The notes below the pieces were generated by a model. The model had not been told where the DNA came from. It did no database searches and saw only the letters and a list, made by a program, of their open reading frames with translations. Source: Phosphoribacter sp035448065 (GTDB lineage Bacteria > Actinomycetota > Actinomycetes > Actinomycetales > Dermatophilaceae). From it: a stretch of 11,836 nt of DNA. Shown here one piece after another: positions 6,535 through 11,836 of this stretch; position 1 is the first letter of the stretch; each line of letters starts with the position of its first letter. The position numbers were made by a program, and so were the translations under genes. Location: assembly GCA_035448065.1 (NCBI GenBank), contig DAOTIG010000110.1, forward strand, positions 1 through 11,836. The letters are read 5' to 3'.

Positions 6535-8073
6535 CTACGGGTGCTGCAGGGCGTTCTCGGCGCCGCCCGAGGTGCCCACCGGCACCCCCTCGACGTCGGC
6601 CAGGTCCATCGGGAGCTGCTCGAAGAGGTGCTTGCCCAAGCGCCCGTCCTCGGGCAGCTCGATGGGGTAGGACCCGGTGAAGCACGCCGTGCACAGCTGG
6701 CCGGGGGGCTGCTCGGTGGCGGCGACCATGCCGTCGAGGGAGATGTAGCCCAGCGAGTCGGCGCCGATCGAGGCCCGGATCTCCTCGACGCCGAGCCCGG
6801 TCGCGATGAGCTCGGCGCGGGTGGCGAAGTCGATGCCGTAGAAGCACGGCCAGTGCACCGGCGGCGAGGAGATGCGCACGTGGACCTCGGCGGCGCCCGC
6901 CTCGCGGAGCATCCGCACCTGGGCGCGCTGGGTGTTGCCGCGGACGATCGAGTCGTCGACGACGACGAGTCGCTTGCCCCGGATCGTGTGAGCGAGCGGG
7001 TTGAGCTTGAGCCGAATCCCCAACTGCCGCAACGTCTGTGACGGCTGGATGAAGGTCCGCCCGACATAGGCGTTCTTGACGAAGCCCTGGCCGAAGGGGA
7101 TGCCGGACTCCTGCGCATAGCCGACCGCGGCCGGCACGCCGGAGTCCGGCACGCCGATGACGAGGTCGGCCTCCACCGGGTGCTCGCGCGCGAGCTGGCG
7201 GCCCATGTCGACCCGGGCCTCGTGCACGACGCGCTGGCGGATCGTCGCATCGGGGCGGGCGAGGTAGACGTACTCGAAGACGCAGCCCATGGGCTCGGGC
7301 TCGGCGAAGCGGTGCGAGCGCAGCCCGTCCTCGTCGATGACGAGCAGCTCCCCCGGCTCGATCTCGCGGATCACCGCGGCGCCGACGGTCTGCAGCGCGG
7401 CGGTCTCCGAGGCCACCACCCAGCCGCGGTCCAGCCGCCCGAGCGCGAGCGGGCGGATGCCGTGCGGGTCGCGCGCGGCATACAGGGTGTGCTCGTCCAT
7501 GAAGACGAAGCAGAAGGCGCCGCGCAGACGCGGCAGCACGTCGAGCGCGACCGACTCGAGCGAGCGGTCCGGGTCCGACAGCAACGCGGTGACCAGGGCC
7601 GTGTCCGTGGTGTTGCCGCGCGCCAGCTCGCCGGTATGCCGCCCGGTCCCGCGCCGCTCGTCGAGCAGGTCGCGCAGCTCGGCGGAGTTGATGAGGTTGC
7701 CGTTGTGGGCGAGCGCGACGGTCGTCGTGTCGGTGCCGCCGAGGGTGGGCTGGGCGTTCTCCCAGGTCGAGCCGCCGGTCGTGGAGTAGCGGCAATGGCC
7801 GATCGCGACGTAGCCCTGCAGCGACTGCAGCGCGCTCTCGTCGAAGACCTGGCTGACCAGGCCCATGTCCTTGTAGACCAGCACCTTGTGTCCGTCGCCG
7901 GTCGCGATGCCGGCCGACTCCTGGCCGCGGTGCTGCAGCGCATAGAGCCCGAAGTAGGTGAGCTTGGCGACCTCCTCGCCCGGCGCCCAGACCCCGAAGA
8001 CGCCGCACGCGTCCTGGGGGCCCTTCTCGCCCGGGAGCAGGTCGTGGGTCAGCCGTCCGTCGCCGCGTGCCAC
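6535..8073 (-). CDS. purF: Amidophosphoribosyltransferase (PurF)
   Basis: A 512-residue enzyme for the first committed step of purine synthesis: PRPP plus glutamine gives 5-phosphoribosylamine. The N-terminal Ntn-type glutaminase follows a 22-residue propeptide, with catalytic Cys23 in DACGVFG. HCRYSTTG (93-100) and HNGNLIN (123-129) belong to the same domain. The phosphoribosyltransferase domain carries the PRPP loop VVVDDSIVRGNT (370-381). Cysteines at 264, 410, 461 and 464 match the four ligands of the [4Fe-4S] cluster in the Bacillus subtilis type, so this is the oxygen-sensitive, propeptide-processed form rather than the E. coli form. The GTG at 8073 gives a propeptide of ordinary length; only a weak GAGAG lies upstream. 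It is first in the purF-purM pair and divergent from a small membrane protein gene. Confidence 0.97.
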   Translation of the reverse strand: MARGDGRLTHDLLPGEKGPQDACGVFGVWAPGEEVAKLTYFGLYALQHRGQESAGIATGDGHKVLVYKDMGLVSQVFDESALQSLQGYVAIGHCRYSTTGGSTWENAQPTLGGTDTTTVALAHNGNLINSAELRDLLDERRGTGRHTGELARGNTTDTALVTALLSDPDRSLESVALDVLPRLRGAFCFVFMDEHTLYAARDPHGIRPLALGRLDRGWVVASETAALQTVGAAVIREIEPGELLVIDEDGLRSHRFAEPEPMGCVFEYVYLARPDATIRQRVVHEARVDMGRQLAREHPVEADLVIGVPDSGVPAAVGYAQESGIPFGQGFVKNAYVGRTFIQPSQTLRQLGIRLKLNPLAHTIRGKRLVVVDDSIVRGNTQRAQVRMLREAGAAEVHVRISSPPVHWPCFYGIDFATRAELIATGLGVEEIRASIGADSLGYISLDGMVAATEQPPGQLCTACFTGSYPIELPEDGRLGKHLFEQLPMDLADVEGVPVGTSGGAENALQHP

Positions 8074-8090
8074 CGCGCCAGTCTCTCACG

Positions 8091-8098
8091 GGTATGCC
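8091..8098 (+). repeat. Intergenic GGTATGCC copy upstream of purF
   Basis: One of the few copies of the dispersed word outside genes. It lies in the 71-base divergent gap, 18 bases upstream of the purF start, where it would overlap a purF promoter or leader. It lacks the trailing GC of the ten-base form. Confidence 0.5.
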
Positions 8099-8131
8099 TC
8101 CCTTCGGCGCTGGGCGGGTTCCGGCCGGCTC

Positions 8132-8137
8132 TAGGCT
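8132..8137 (+). promoter_or_regulatory. TAGGCT -10 box, leaderless-type promoter
   Basis: TAGGCT ends seven bases before the ATG at 8145, the spacing expected when transcription starts at the start codon itself. No Shine-Dalgarno sequence precedes that ATG, which supports leaderless translation. I see no convincing -35 box. Confidence 0.5.
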
Positions 8138-8144
8138 GTCACTC

Positions 8145-8405
8145 ATGACCTCACGTGCCGCCGCATCCGACGAGCCCGGATCCAAGGTCGTCGTGCGGCG
8201 GCACCGGGCGCCTCGGCCGCTGTCCTTCGTGCTCGTCGGCACCGTCCTGGGCTTCGCCGCGGGCGGGGCCCTCGCGCTGGTCGGGCAGCCGGTCAAGGGC
8301 TACTCGGCGGGTGCCCAGGTGGGCTACTTCGGCCTGCTCGGCGCCTTCCTCGGCGCCCTGATCGGCGGCATCATCTTCGCTCTGCTCGACCGGCGCAGCT
8401 CCTAG
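8145..8405 (+). CDS. Small two-helix membrane protein, function unknown
   Basis: An 86-residue protein with a basic N-terminal tail (KVVVRRHRAPRP, residues 14-25) and two glycine/alanine-rich membrane helices at about 27-46 and 60-81. The loop between them contains GQPVKGYSAGAQVGY. The positive N-terminus suggests that both ends face the cytoplasm. I recall similar small proteins beside purF in other actinobacteria, but no function is known to me. The ATG at 8145 is preferred because of the -10 box seven bases upstream and because upstream codons look non-coding. It is divergent from purF and convergent with the sterol-carrier-family gene. Confidence 0.8.
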   Translation: MTSRAAASDEPGSKVVVRRHRAPRPLSFVLVGTVLGFAAGGALALVGQPVKGYSAGAQVGYFGLLGAFLGALIGGIIFALLDRRSS

Positions 8406-8410
8406 CCCCT

Positions 8411-8438
8411 CGGGCGGTGCGACCGGCCGGAGCGCCCT
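8411..8438. terminator. Possible weak terminator between convergent genes
   Basis: GGGCG (8412-8416) can pair with CGCCC (8433-8437) around a CCGGCCGG palindrome in the 35-base convergent gap. The stem is short and has no T-run, so this is a position-based suggestion. Confidence 0.25.
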
Positions 8439-8440
8439 CG

Positions 8441-8824
8441 TCACCCAACGGGACCCCAGAGCGGCAGCAGGGCGTCCAGCCCGGCCCGCTCACCCGAGGC
8501 GAGCACCCGGCCGCTGGCCAGAGCGTCGGCCCAGGACAGCTCGCCGAGCGCCACCTGCAGCCAGGTCGACGGGTCGGTCTCGACGACCGACGGCGGGGTG
8601 CCCCGCCGGTGCACCGGCCCGGCAACGCACTGGACCACCCCGTAGGGCGGCACCCGGACCTCCACCGACCGGCCCGGCGAGCGGGCGGCCAGCTCCTCGA
8701 GGGTGAAGCGCACGGCGACGGCGACCACCTCCCGATCCGGCGGCAGCGCCGACAGGCCGGCGGCGCGGCATACCGTCACGGCGCTCTCCCCTACGGCGAG
8801 CGGGATCCGACGACGTGGTGGCAC
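8441..8824 (-). CDS. Sterol carrier family protein (actinobacterial)
   Basis: A 127-residue protein. The segment PGRSVEVRVPPYGVVQCV, followed by AGPVHRRGTPPSVVETDPST and then WLQVALGELSWADALASGRV, matches the short sterol-carrier/maleylpyruvate-isomerase-like proteins of actinobacteria, often found near purF. Family proteins have an SCP2-like fold with a hydrophobic pocket; the ligand is unknown. The GTG at 8824 is supported by AGAGGA about eight bases upstream on the minus strand. It is divergent from the alcohol dehydrogenase with only 39 bases between start codons. One GGTATGCCGC copy (8765-8774) encodes its Val-Cys-Arg. Confidence 0.82.
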   Translation of the reverse strand: MPPRRRIPLAVGESAVTVCRAAGLSALPPDREVVAVAVRFTLEELAARSPGRSVEVRVPPYGVVQCVAGPVHRRGTPPSVVETDPSTWLQVALGELSWADALASGRVLASGERAGLDALLPLWGPVG

Positions 8825-8828
8825 CGGT

Positions 8829-8859
8829 CCATCCTCTCGCGTCACCTGGGAGAGGATGG
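8829..8859. repeat. Inverted repeat carrying the ribosome binding sites of two divergent genes
   Basis: CCATCCTCTC (8829-8838) and GAGAGGATGG (8850-8859) are perfect 10-base arms around 11 bases. The right arm is the Shine-Dalgarno region of the alcohol dehydrogenase (ATG at 8864). The left arm, read on the minus strand, is that of the sterol-carrier-family gene (GTG at 8824). In a transcript containing both arms, the ribosome site would be paired. It could also be a symmetrical operator. Confidence 0.6.
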
Positions 8860-8863
8860 CCCC

Positions 8864-9913
8864 ATGCGCGCCACGACGATCCATGCCCCCTTCGACATCC
8901 GGGTCGAGGACCTGCCCGACCCCGAGCTGCACCGGCCGACCGATGCCCTCGTCAAGGTGCACGCAGCCTGCGTGTGCGGCTCGGACCTGTGGCCCTACCG
9001 CGGCATCAACGACGTCACGCCGGGCACGCGGATCGGCCACGAGTTCGTCGGCACGGTCGAGCAGGTCGGCGACGAGGTCACCGGTTTGCGGCCGGGTGAC
9101 TTCGTCATCGCCCCGTTCGTCTACTCCGACAACACCTGTCGGGTATGCCGCGCCGGCATGCAGACCTCGTGCGAGCACGGCGGCTTCTGGGGCACCGACG
9201 ACGAGCACGGGCTGCCCGTCGACGGCGGGCAGGGTCAGTGGGTGCGGGTGCCGCAGGCCGAGGGCACCCTCGTCACCGTGCCCGGTCGGCCCGGCGACGA
9301 CCTCCTGCCGGACCTGCTCACCCTCTCCGACGTCATGGGCACCGGGTGGCACTGCGCGGTCGGCGCCGGCGTGCAGCCGGGCGACACGGTAGCGGTCGTC
9401 GGCGACGGCGCGGTCGGCCTCTGCGCGGTGATCGCGGCCCACCTCATGGGCGCGTCGATGGTCGTCGCGATGAGCCGGCACGAGGCCCGGCAGGCGCTGG
9501 CCACCCAGTTCGGCGCGACCCACCTCGTCGCCGAGCGGGGCGAGCAGGGGGTGGCCAAGGTGCGGGCGCTCACCGAGGGGCTGGGCGTCGACCGAGCCCT
9601 CGAGTGCGTCGGCACGGGTGAGGCGATGGCGACCGCCTTCGACCTGGTCCGGCCGGGTGGCTCGGTCGGCTTCGTCGGCGTGCCGCACGGGGTCGAGCTG
9701 CCGATCGGGACGATGTTCCGCAACAACATCGGGATCGGCGGGGGCATCGCGCCGGTGCGGGCCTATCTGCCCGAGCTGCGCGATCGGGTGCTCGCCGGCG
9801 AGATCCACCCAGGCCGGGTCTTCGACCTCACCCTGCCGCTCGACGAGGCGCCCGAGGCCTATGCCGCGATGCATGAGCGGCGGGCCACCAAAGTGCTCCT
9901 GCAGCCCTGGTGA
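8864..9913 (+). CDS. Zinc-dependent alcohol dehydrogenase (MDR family)
   Basis: A 349-residue medium-chain dehydrogenase, predicted to oxidise an alcohol or reduce an aldehyde with NAD(P). Catalytic-zinc motifs are CGSD (Cys38-Asp41) and GHE (58-60). The structural-zinc lobe SDNTCRVCRAGMQTSC has cysteines at 92, 95 and 103, with Asp89 where most relatives have the first cysteine; this is a recognised variant pattern in the SDxTCxxC subgroup. The Rossmann motif VVGDGAVG follows at roughly 177-184. The C-terminal GGIAPVRAYLPEL is also typical of the subgroup. The substrate is unknown. The ATG at 8864 has GAGAGG at eight bases spacing. A GAGAGG motif overlapping the stop codon serves the next gene, 12 bases downstream, so the two are probably coupled. 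Confidence 0.92.
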   Translation: MRATTIHAPFDIRVEDLPDPELHRPTDALVKVHAACVCGSDLWPYRGINDVTPGTRIGHEFVGTVEQVGDEVTGLRPGDFVIAPFVYSDNTCRVCRAGMQTSCEHGGFWGTDDEHGLPVDGGQGQWVRVPQAEGTLVTVPGRPGDDLLPDLLTLSDVMGTGWHCAVGAGVQPGDTVAVVGDGAVGLCAVIAAHLMGASMVVAMSRHEARQALATQFGATHLVAERGEQGVAKVRALTEGLGVDRALECVGTGEAMATAFDLVRPGGSVGFVGVPHGVELPIGTMFRNNIGIGGGIAPVRAYLPELRDRVLAGEIHPGRVFDLTLPLDEAPEAYAAMHERRATKVLLQPW

Positions 9914-9925
9914 GAGGCTGGTCGC

Positions 9926-10372
9926 GTGGGTGACGTGTGGAGCAGCGCGGCCAATCACGGGGGTCAGCTCGTCGGCGCGCTCATCGGGATCTTCTGGGTG
10001 ATGCTCGGCGGCTGGTGGGTGGCGATCGGCCGACGCCGCTCGGTCGTGGCCGCCCACTGGCAGCGGGTGGTCGGGAAGATCGTCGACAAGAACGGCGGCA
10101 CCGAGGGGCTCATCGCCCGCAACCCGCATCTCACGTATGCCGCCTCCGACGGCTCGGCGCACCGGGTGCCGAGCCACTCGCGCTGGGACAGCTGGGAGCC
10201 GGGACAGGACGTCGACGTCCTCGTCGACCCGGACGTGCCCGGTCGGGCGATGCTCGCGAGCCATGCGGAGCGAGGTGGCACCTATGTCGTCATCGGCTGG
10301 TTCATCGTCGTCGTCGGGGTGCTCACCCTCATCGCCTCGCTGTTGCTCGCCGTCGCGACGCCGACGACGTGA
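9926..10372 (+). CDS. DUF3592-type membrane protein
   Basis: A 148-residue protein with one membrane helix near the N-terminus (about 15-35, LVGALIGIFWVMLGGWWVAI) and one near the C-terminus (about 121-143). Between them is a soluble domain of about 80 residues with a beta-rich pattern: VVGKIVDK, HLTYAASDGSAHRV and PGQDVDVLVDPDVPGRAML. This architecture, including the G-x-x-V-x-V-x-x-D-P strand, is that of DUF3592 proteins, whose function is not known. The GTG start at 9926 has GAGAGG (9912-9917) at eight bases. It is the second gene of the + operon, followed after 21 bases by the spermidine-synthase-like gene. Confidence 0.78.
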   Translation: MGDVWSSAANHGGQLVGALIGIFWVMLGGWWVAIGRRRSVVAAHWQRVVGKIVDKNGGTEGLIARNPHLTYAASDGSAHRVPSHSRWDSWEPGQDVDVLVDPDVPGRAMLASHAERGGTYVVIGWFIVVVGVLTLIASLLLAVATPTT

Positions 10373-10393
10373 CGCCGACCAGGTGATCGCTCG

Positions 10394-11224
10394 ATGAGTC
10401 GTCGGGGGGCGCAGCCGGACGGTCGCTTCCACTTCGAGCCCGATGACCGCGGCGGGGTCACCGTGCTCGTCGACGGGCACCCGCAGTCGCACGTCGACCT
10501 CGCCGACCCGGAGCTGCTCGCGTTCGACTATGTGGCTCAGCTGGCGATGGTCCTGGACGTCCTGCCGGCCGGCCCGCTGCGGGTGACCCACCTCGGCGGG
10601 GCGGGCCTCACGTTGGCCCGGTGGGTGGCCGCGACTCGGCCGGGCTCACCGCAGATCGTGCTCGAGCCGGATGCCGAGCTGACCGCCGCGGTGCGGGAGC
10701 GGCTGCCGCTGCCGCGCGGGCACCGGATCCGGATCCGGCCGGTCGACGGGCGGTCCGGTCTGGCTGGGCTGGCCGACGGGTCGGCGGATGCCGTCGTCCT
10801 CGACGCCTATGCCGCCGGGCGGGTGCCGGGCGAGCTGGTCACCGTGGAGGCGCTGGCCGAGGTCGGCCAGGTGCTGGCCCCCGCGGGGGTGCTCGTCGCG
10901 AATCTCGCCGACGAGCCGGGCCTGGGTTGGGTAGCCCGGGTGGTGGCGTCGCTCGAGTCGGCGGGCTGGGCCGGGGACGTCGGTCTGGTGGCGGCGGCGG
11001 AGGTCCTCAAGGGTCGCCGCTTCGGGAATGTCGTCGTCGCGGCGGCGCGGACCGCCCTCGATCTCGCGGCGCTGCGCCGCCGGGCCGCGAGCGCCAGCTG
11101 GCCGACCGCTGTCCGCGATCACGGCGAGGTGCGCCGGCTCGCATGTGGCGCGCGCCCATTCACCGACGCGACCGCCGAGCCCTCCCCCGTCCCACCCGAT
11201 CCGGGCAGCTGGCGGGTGCGCTGA
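10394..11224 (+). CDS. Spermidine-synthase-like / SAM-dependent methyltransferase-fold protein
   Basis: A 276-residue cytosolic protein with the Rossmann-type fold of polyamine synthases and class I methyltransferases. Visible parts are the nucleotide-binding loop VTHLGGAGLTLARWVA (residues 64-79), the acidic strand end QIVLEPDAEL (about 87-96), RIRPVDGRSGL (about 114-124) and the post-strand motif ADAVVLDAYAAGRVP (about 132-146). True aminopropyltransferases have a second catalytic aspartate in this last motif (DxxDP), which is missing here. Polyamine synthesis is therefore doubtful, and a methyltransferase or a non-catalytic role is possible. The ATG at 10394 has AGGTGA (10381-10386) at seven bases. 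It is the last gene of the + operon; a duplicated hairpin follows the stop codon. Confidence 0.8.
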   Translation: MSRRGAQPDGRFHFEPDDRGGVTVLVDGHPQSHVDLADPELLAFDYVAQLAMVLDVLPAGPLRVTHLGGAGLTLARWVAATRPGSPQIVLEPDAELTAAVRERLPLPRGHRIRIRPVDGRSGLAGLADGSADAVVLDAYAAGRVPGELVTVEALAEVGQVLAPAGVLVANLADEPGLGWVARVVASLESAGWAGDVGLVAAAEVLKGRRFGNVVVAAARTALDLAALRRRAASASWPTAVRDHGEVRRLACGARPFTDATAEPSPVPPDPGSWRVR

Positions 11225-11304
11225 GCAGCGCATCACGCGGGCCGTCGTCGGTCCGGCTCATGCTCACGTGGGAGCGCACCACGATGGGGGTCCTGGCGAT
11301 ACGC

Positions 11305-11354
11305 ACTGGTGGGCCCCTCCACCAGTGGGCGCTGGTGGGCCCCTCCACCAACGC
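11305..11354. terminator. Tandem duplicated hairpin after the + operon
   Basis: A 19-base direct repeat (11306-11324 and 11332-11350) contains TGGTGG and CCACCA arms around a six-base loop. The first unit extends to an 8-bp stem, ACTGGTGG (11305-11312) with CCACCAGT (11319-11326). The second gains three outer pairs (11329-11331 with 11352-11354) past one mismatch. The gap is convergent, so it probably terminates one or both flanking transcripts. A competing middle hairpin pairs CCACCAG (11319-11325) with CTGGTGG (11332-11338). Confidence 0.55.
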
Positions 11355-11441
11355 GTAGCCGCGCACCCCCCACATCACGCGGACCCGCACCGGCGCCGAC
11401 ACACGGAGGCAGGCGGTGCCAGGCACAACTCGCTGCGGACC

Positions 11442-11639
11442 CTACGACCCCGCCGACCGGTCGGTGCGCTCGAGTCCCGCGGCGGCGGCATACCGCTCGT
11501 GCAGTCGCGCGCGGATCTGCTCGGGCGAGTAGGAGCGGCGGGTCCGCTCGCGGCGCGCGACGACCGCGCCGGCGGCGACGACCCCCGCCGCACCGGCCAG
11601 CCCGATCCACTTCCACCACCGGCGCGCGCCTGCTGACAT
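11442..11639 (-). CDS. Small single-helix membrane protein, function unknown
   Basis: A 65-residue protein with a short basic N-terminus (ARRWWKW), one alanine/glycine/valine-rich membrane helix at about 11-28, and a basic, then helical, cytoplasmic tail (RRERTRRSYSPEQIRARLHE). I do not recognise a family. The ATG at 11639 has no Shine-Dalgarno sequence; TACCCT (complement of 11646-11651), six bases upstream, could be a leaderless-type -10 box. It is divergent from the partial gene at the right edge with a 31-base gap. Confidence 0.6.
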   Translation of the reverse strand: MSAGARRWWKWIGLAGAAGVVAAGAVVARRERTRRSYSPEQIRARLHERYAAAAGLERTDRSAGS

Positions 11640-11647
11640 GCGATGAG

Positions 11648-11655
11648 GGTATGCC
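11648..11655 (+). repeat. Intergenic GGTATGCC copy between two divergent starts
   Basis: This copy lies in the 31-base gap between start codons at 11639 (-) and 11671 (+), neither of which has a Shine-Dalgarno sequence. It overlaps the possible TACCCT -10 box of the minus-strand gene. Confidence 0.5.
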
Positions 11656-11670
11656 GTCACACTGATCCGC

Positions 11671-11836
11671 ATGCCCGTGCCCGCGCCGTCGCCCGCCTCG
11701 CCGTCACTCAGCGTCGACGCCGCCGTCGAGCTCACCCGCACCGGCGACATCTGGGTGTTCCGCGGGCGCACCGGCGCCGACCGGGCGATCCAGACCCTCA
11801 CCAACGCGCCGGTCAACCACGTCGGGATGGCGGTCG
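11671..11836 (+). CDS. Partial conserved protein, N-terminal 55 residues
   Basis: The reading frame opens at the ATG at 11671 (GTG at 11677 is an alternative) and runs off the window. After a proline-rich start (MPVPAPSPASP) it reads TGDIWVFRGRTGADRAIQTL and then TNAPVNHVGMAV. The GDIWVFRG and NHVGMAV strands resemble the start of permuted NlpC/P60-like (YiiX-type) cysteine hydrolases, in which such a histidine lies early; this assignment is tentative. In-frame stop codons upstream rule out a much longer start, and no Shine-Dalgarno sequence is seen. Confidence 0.6.
   Translation, partial: MPVPAPSPASPSLSVDAAVELTRTGDIWVFRGRTGADRAIQTLTNAPVNHVGMAV

Noticed and set aside
8827..10591. Upstream extension of the sterol-carrier-family gene across the alcohol dehydrogenase on the minus strand
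   Set aside because: The added sequence is antisense to conserved genes and has no family similarity. The GTG at 8824 has its own Shine-Dalgarno sequence and matches the family's start.
11225..11441. A possible short gene in the gap after the spermidine-synthase-like gene
   Set aside because: Open frames here lack Shine-Dalgarno sequences and recognisable protein features, and they cross the duplicated hairpin.
139..11655. A CRISPR array or REP family as explanation of the dispersed word
   Set aside because: Spacing is irregular, most copies are inside genes, and flanking sequence is not conserved beyond about ten bases, so neither a repeat-spacer array nor a REP-type element fits.

Overview
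The window is very GC-rich, with dense short-spaced genes, many GTG starts, and marker proteins typical of Actinobacteria: a BldC-type regulator, a DUF3073 protein, a sterol-carrier-family protein next to purF, and a PurF with a propeptide and iron-sulfur cysteines. The best guess is a Micrococcales actinobacterium, perhaps of the Intrasporangiaceae. That is an inference from gene types and composition; there is no rRNA or other direct marker. I see no mobile element, tRNA, rRNA or CRISPR array.

Layout. (1) 31-1578 (-) encodes an AMP-forming acyl-CoA synthetase-like ligase, divergent from an APC-family amino acid permease at 1715-3277 (+). (2) A strong hairpin at 3289-3323 separates the permease from a convergent block: bldC (4628-4810, -) followed by an AI-2E/PerM-family membrane protein (3335-4597, -). 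(3) A 324-base divergent region leads to a small DUF3073 gene (5135-5341, +). (4) The purine pair purF-purM (8073 down to 5412, -) has a 10-base gap and looks like an operon; purF makes phosphoribosylamine and purM makes AIR. (5) 8145-8405 (+) encodes a two-helix membrane protein with a leaderless-type promoter. It converges on a sterol-carrier-family gene (8441-8824, -). (6) An apparent three-gene + operon follows: zinc-dependent alcohol dehydrogenase (8864-9913), DUF3592-type membrane protein (9926-10372) and spermidine-synthase-like protein (10394-11224). (7) A short region with a duplicated hairpin separates that operon from a small membrane protein (11442-11639, -). A partial gene runs off the right edge (11671-11836, +).

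The most unusual signal is not a gene. A short word, GTATGCC, often extended to GGTATGCCGC, occurs 18 times on the two strands, where base composition alone predicts about one. It lies inside genes in five of the six possible codon registers, using codons that are rare at this GC content (GTA, GCA, ATA, CAT, TAT). It also lies between genes, and twice as inverted pairs, one of which forms the terminator-like hairpin between convergent genes. This looks like selection on DNA rather than protein, and resembles the behaviour of DNA uptake sequences or another genome-wide recognition word.
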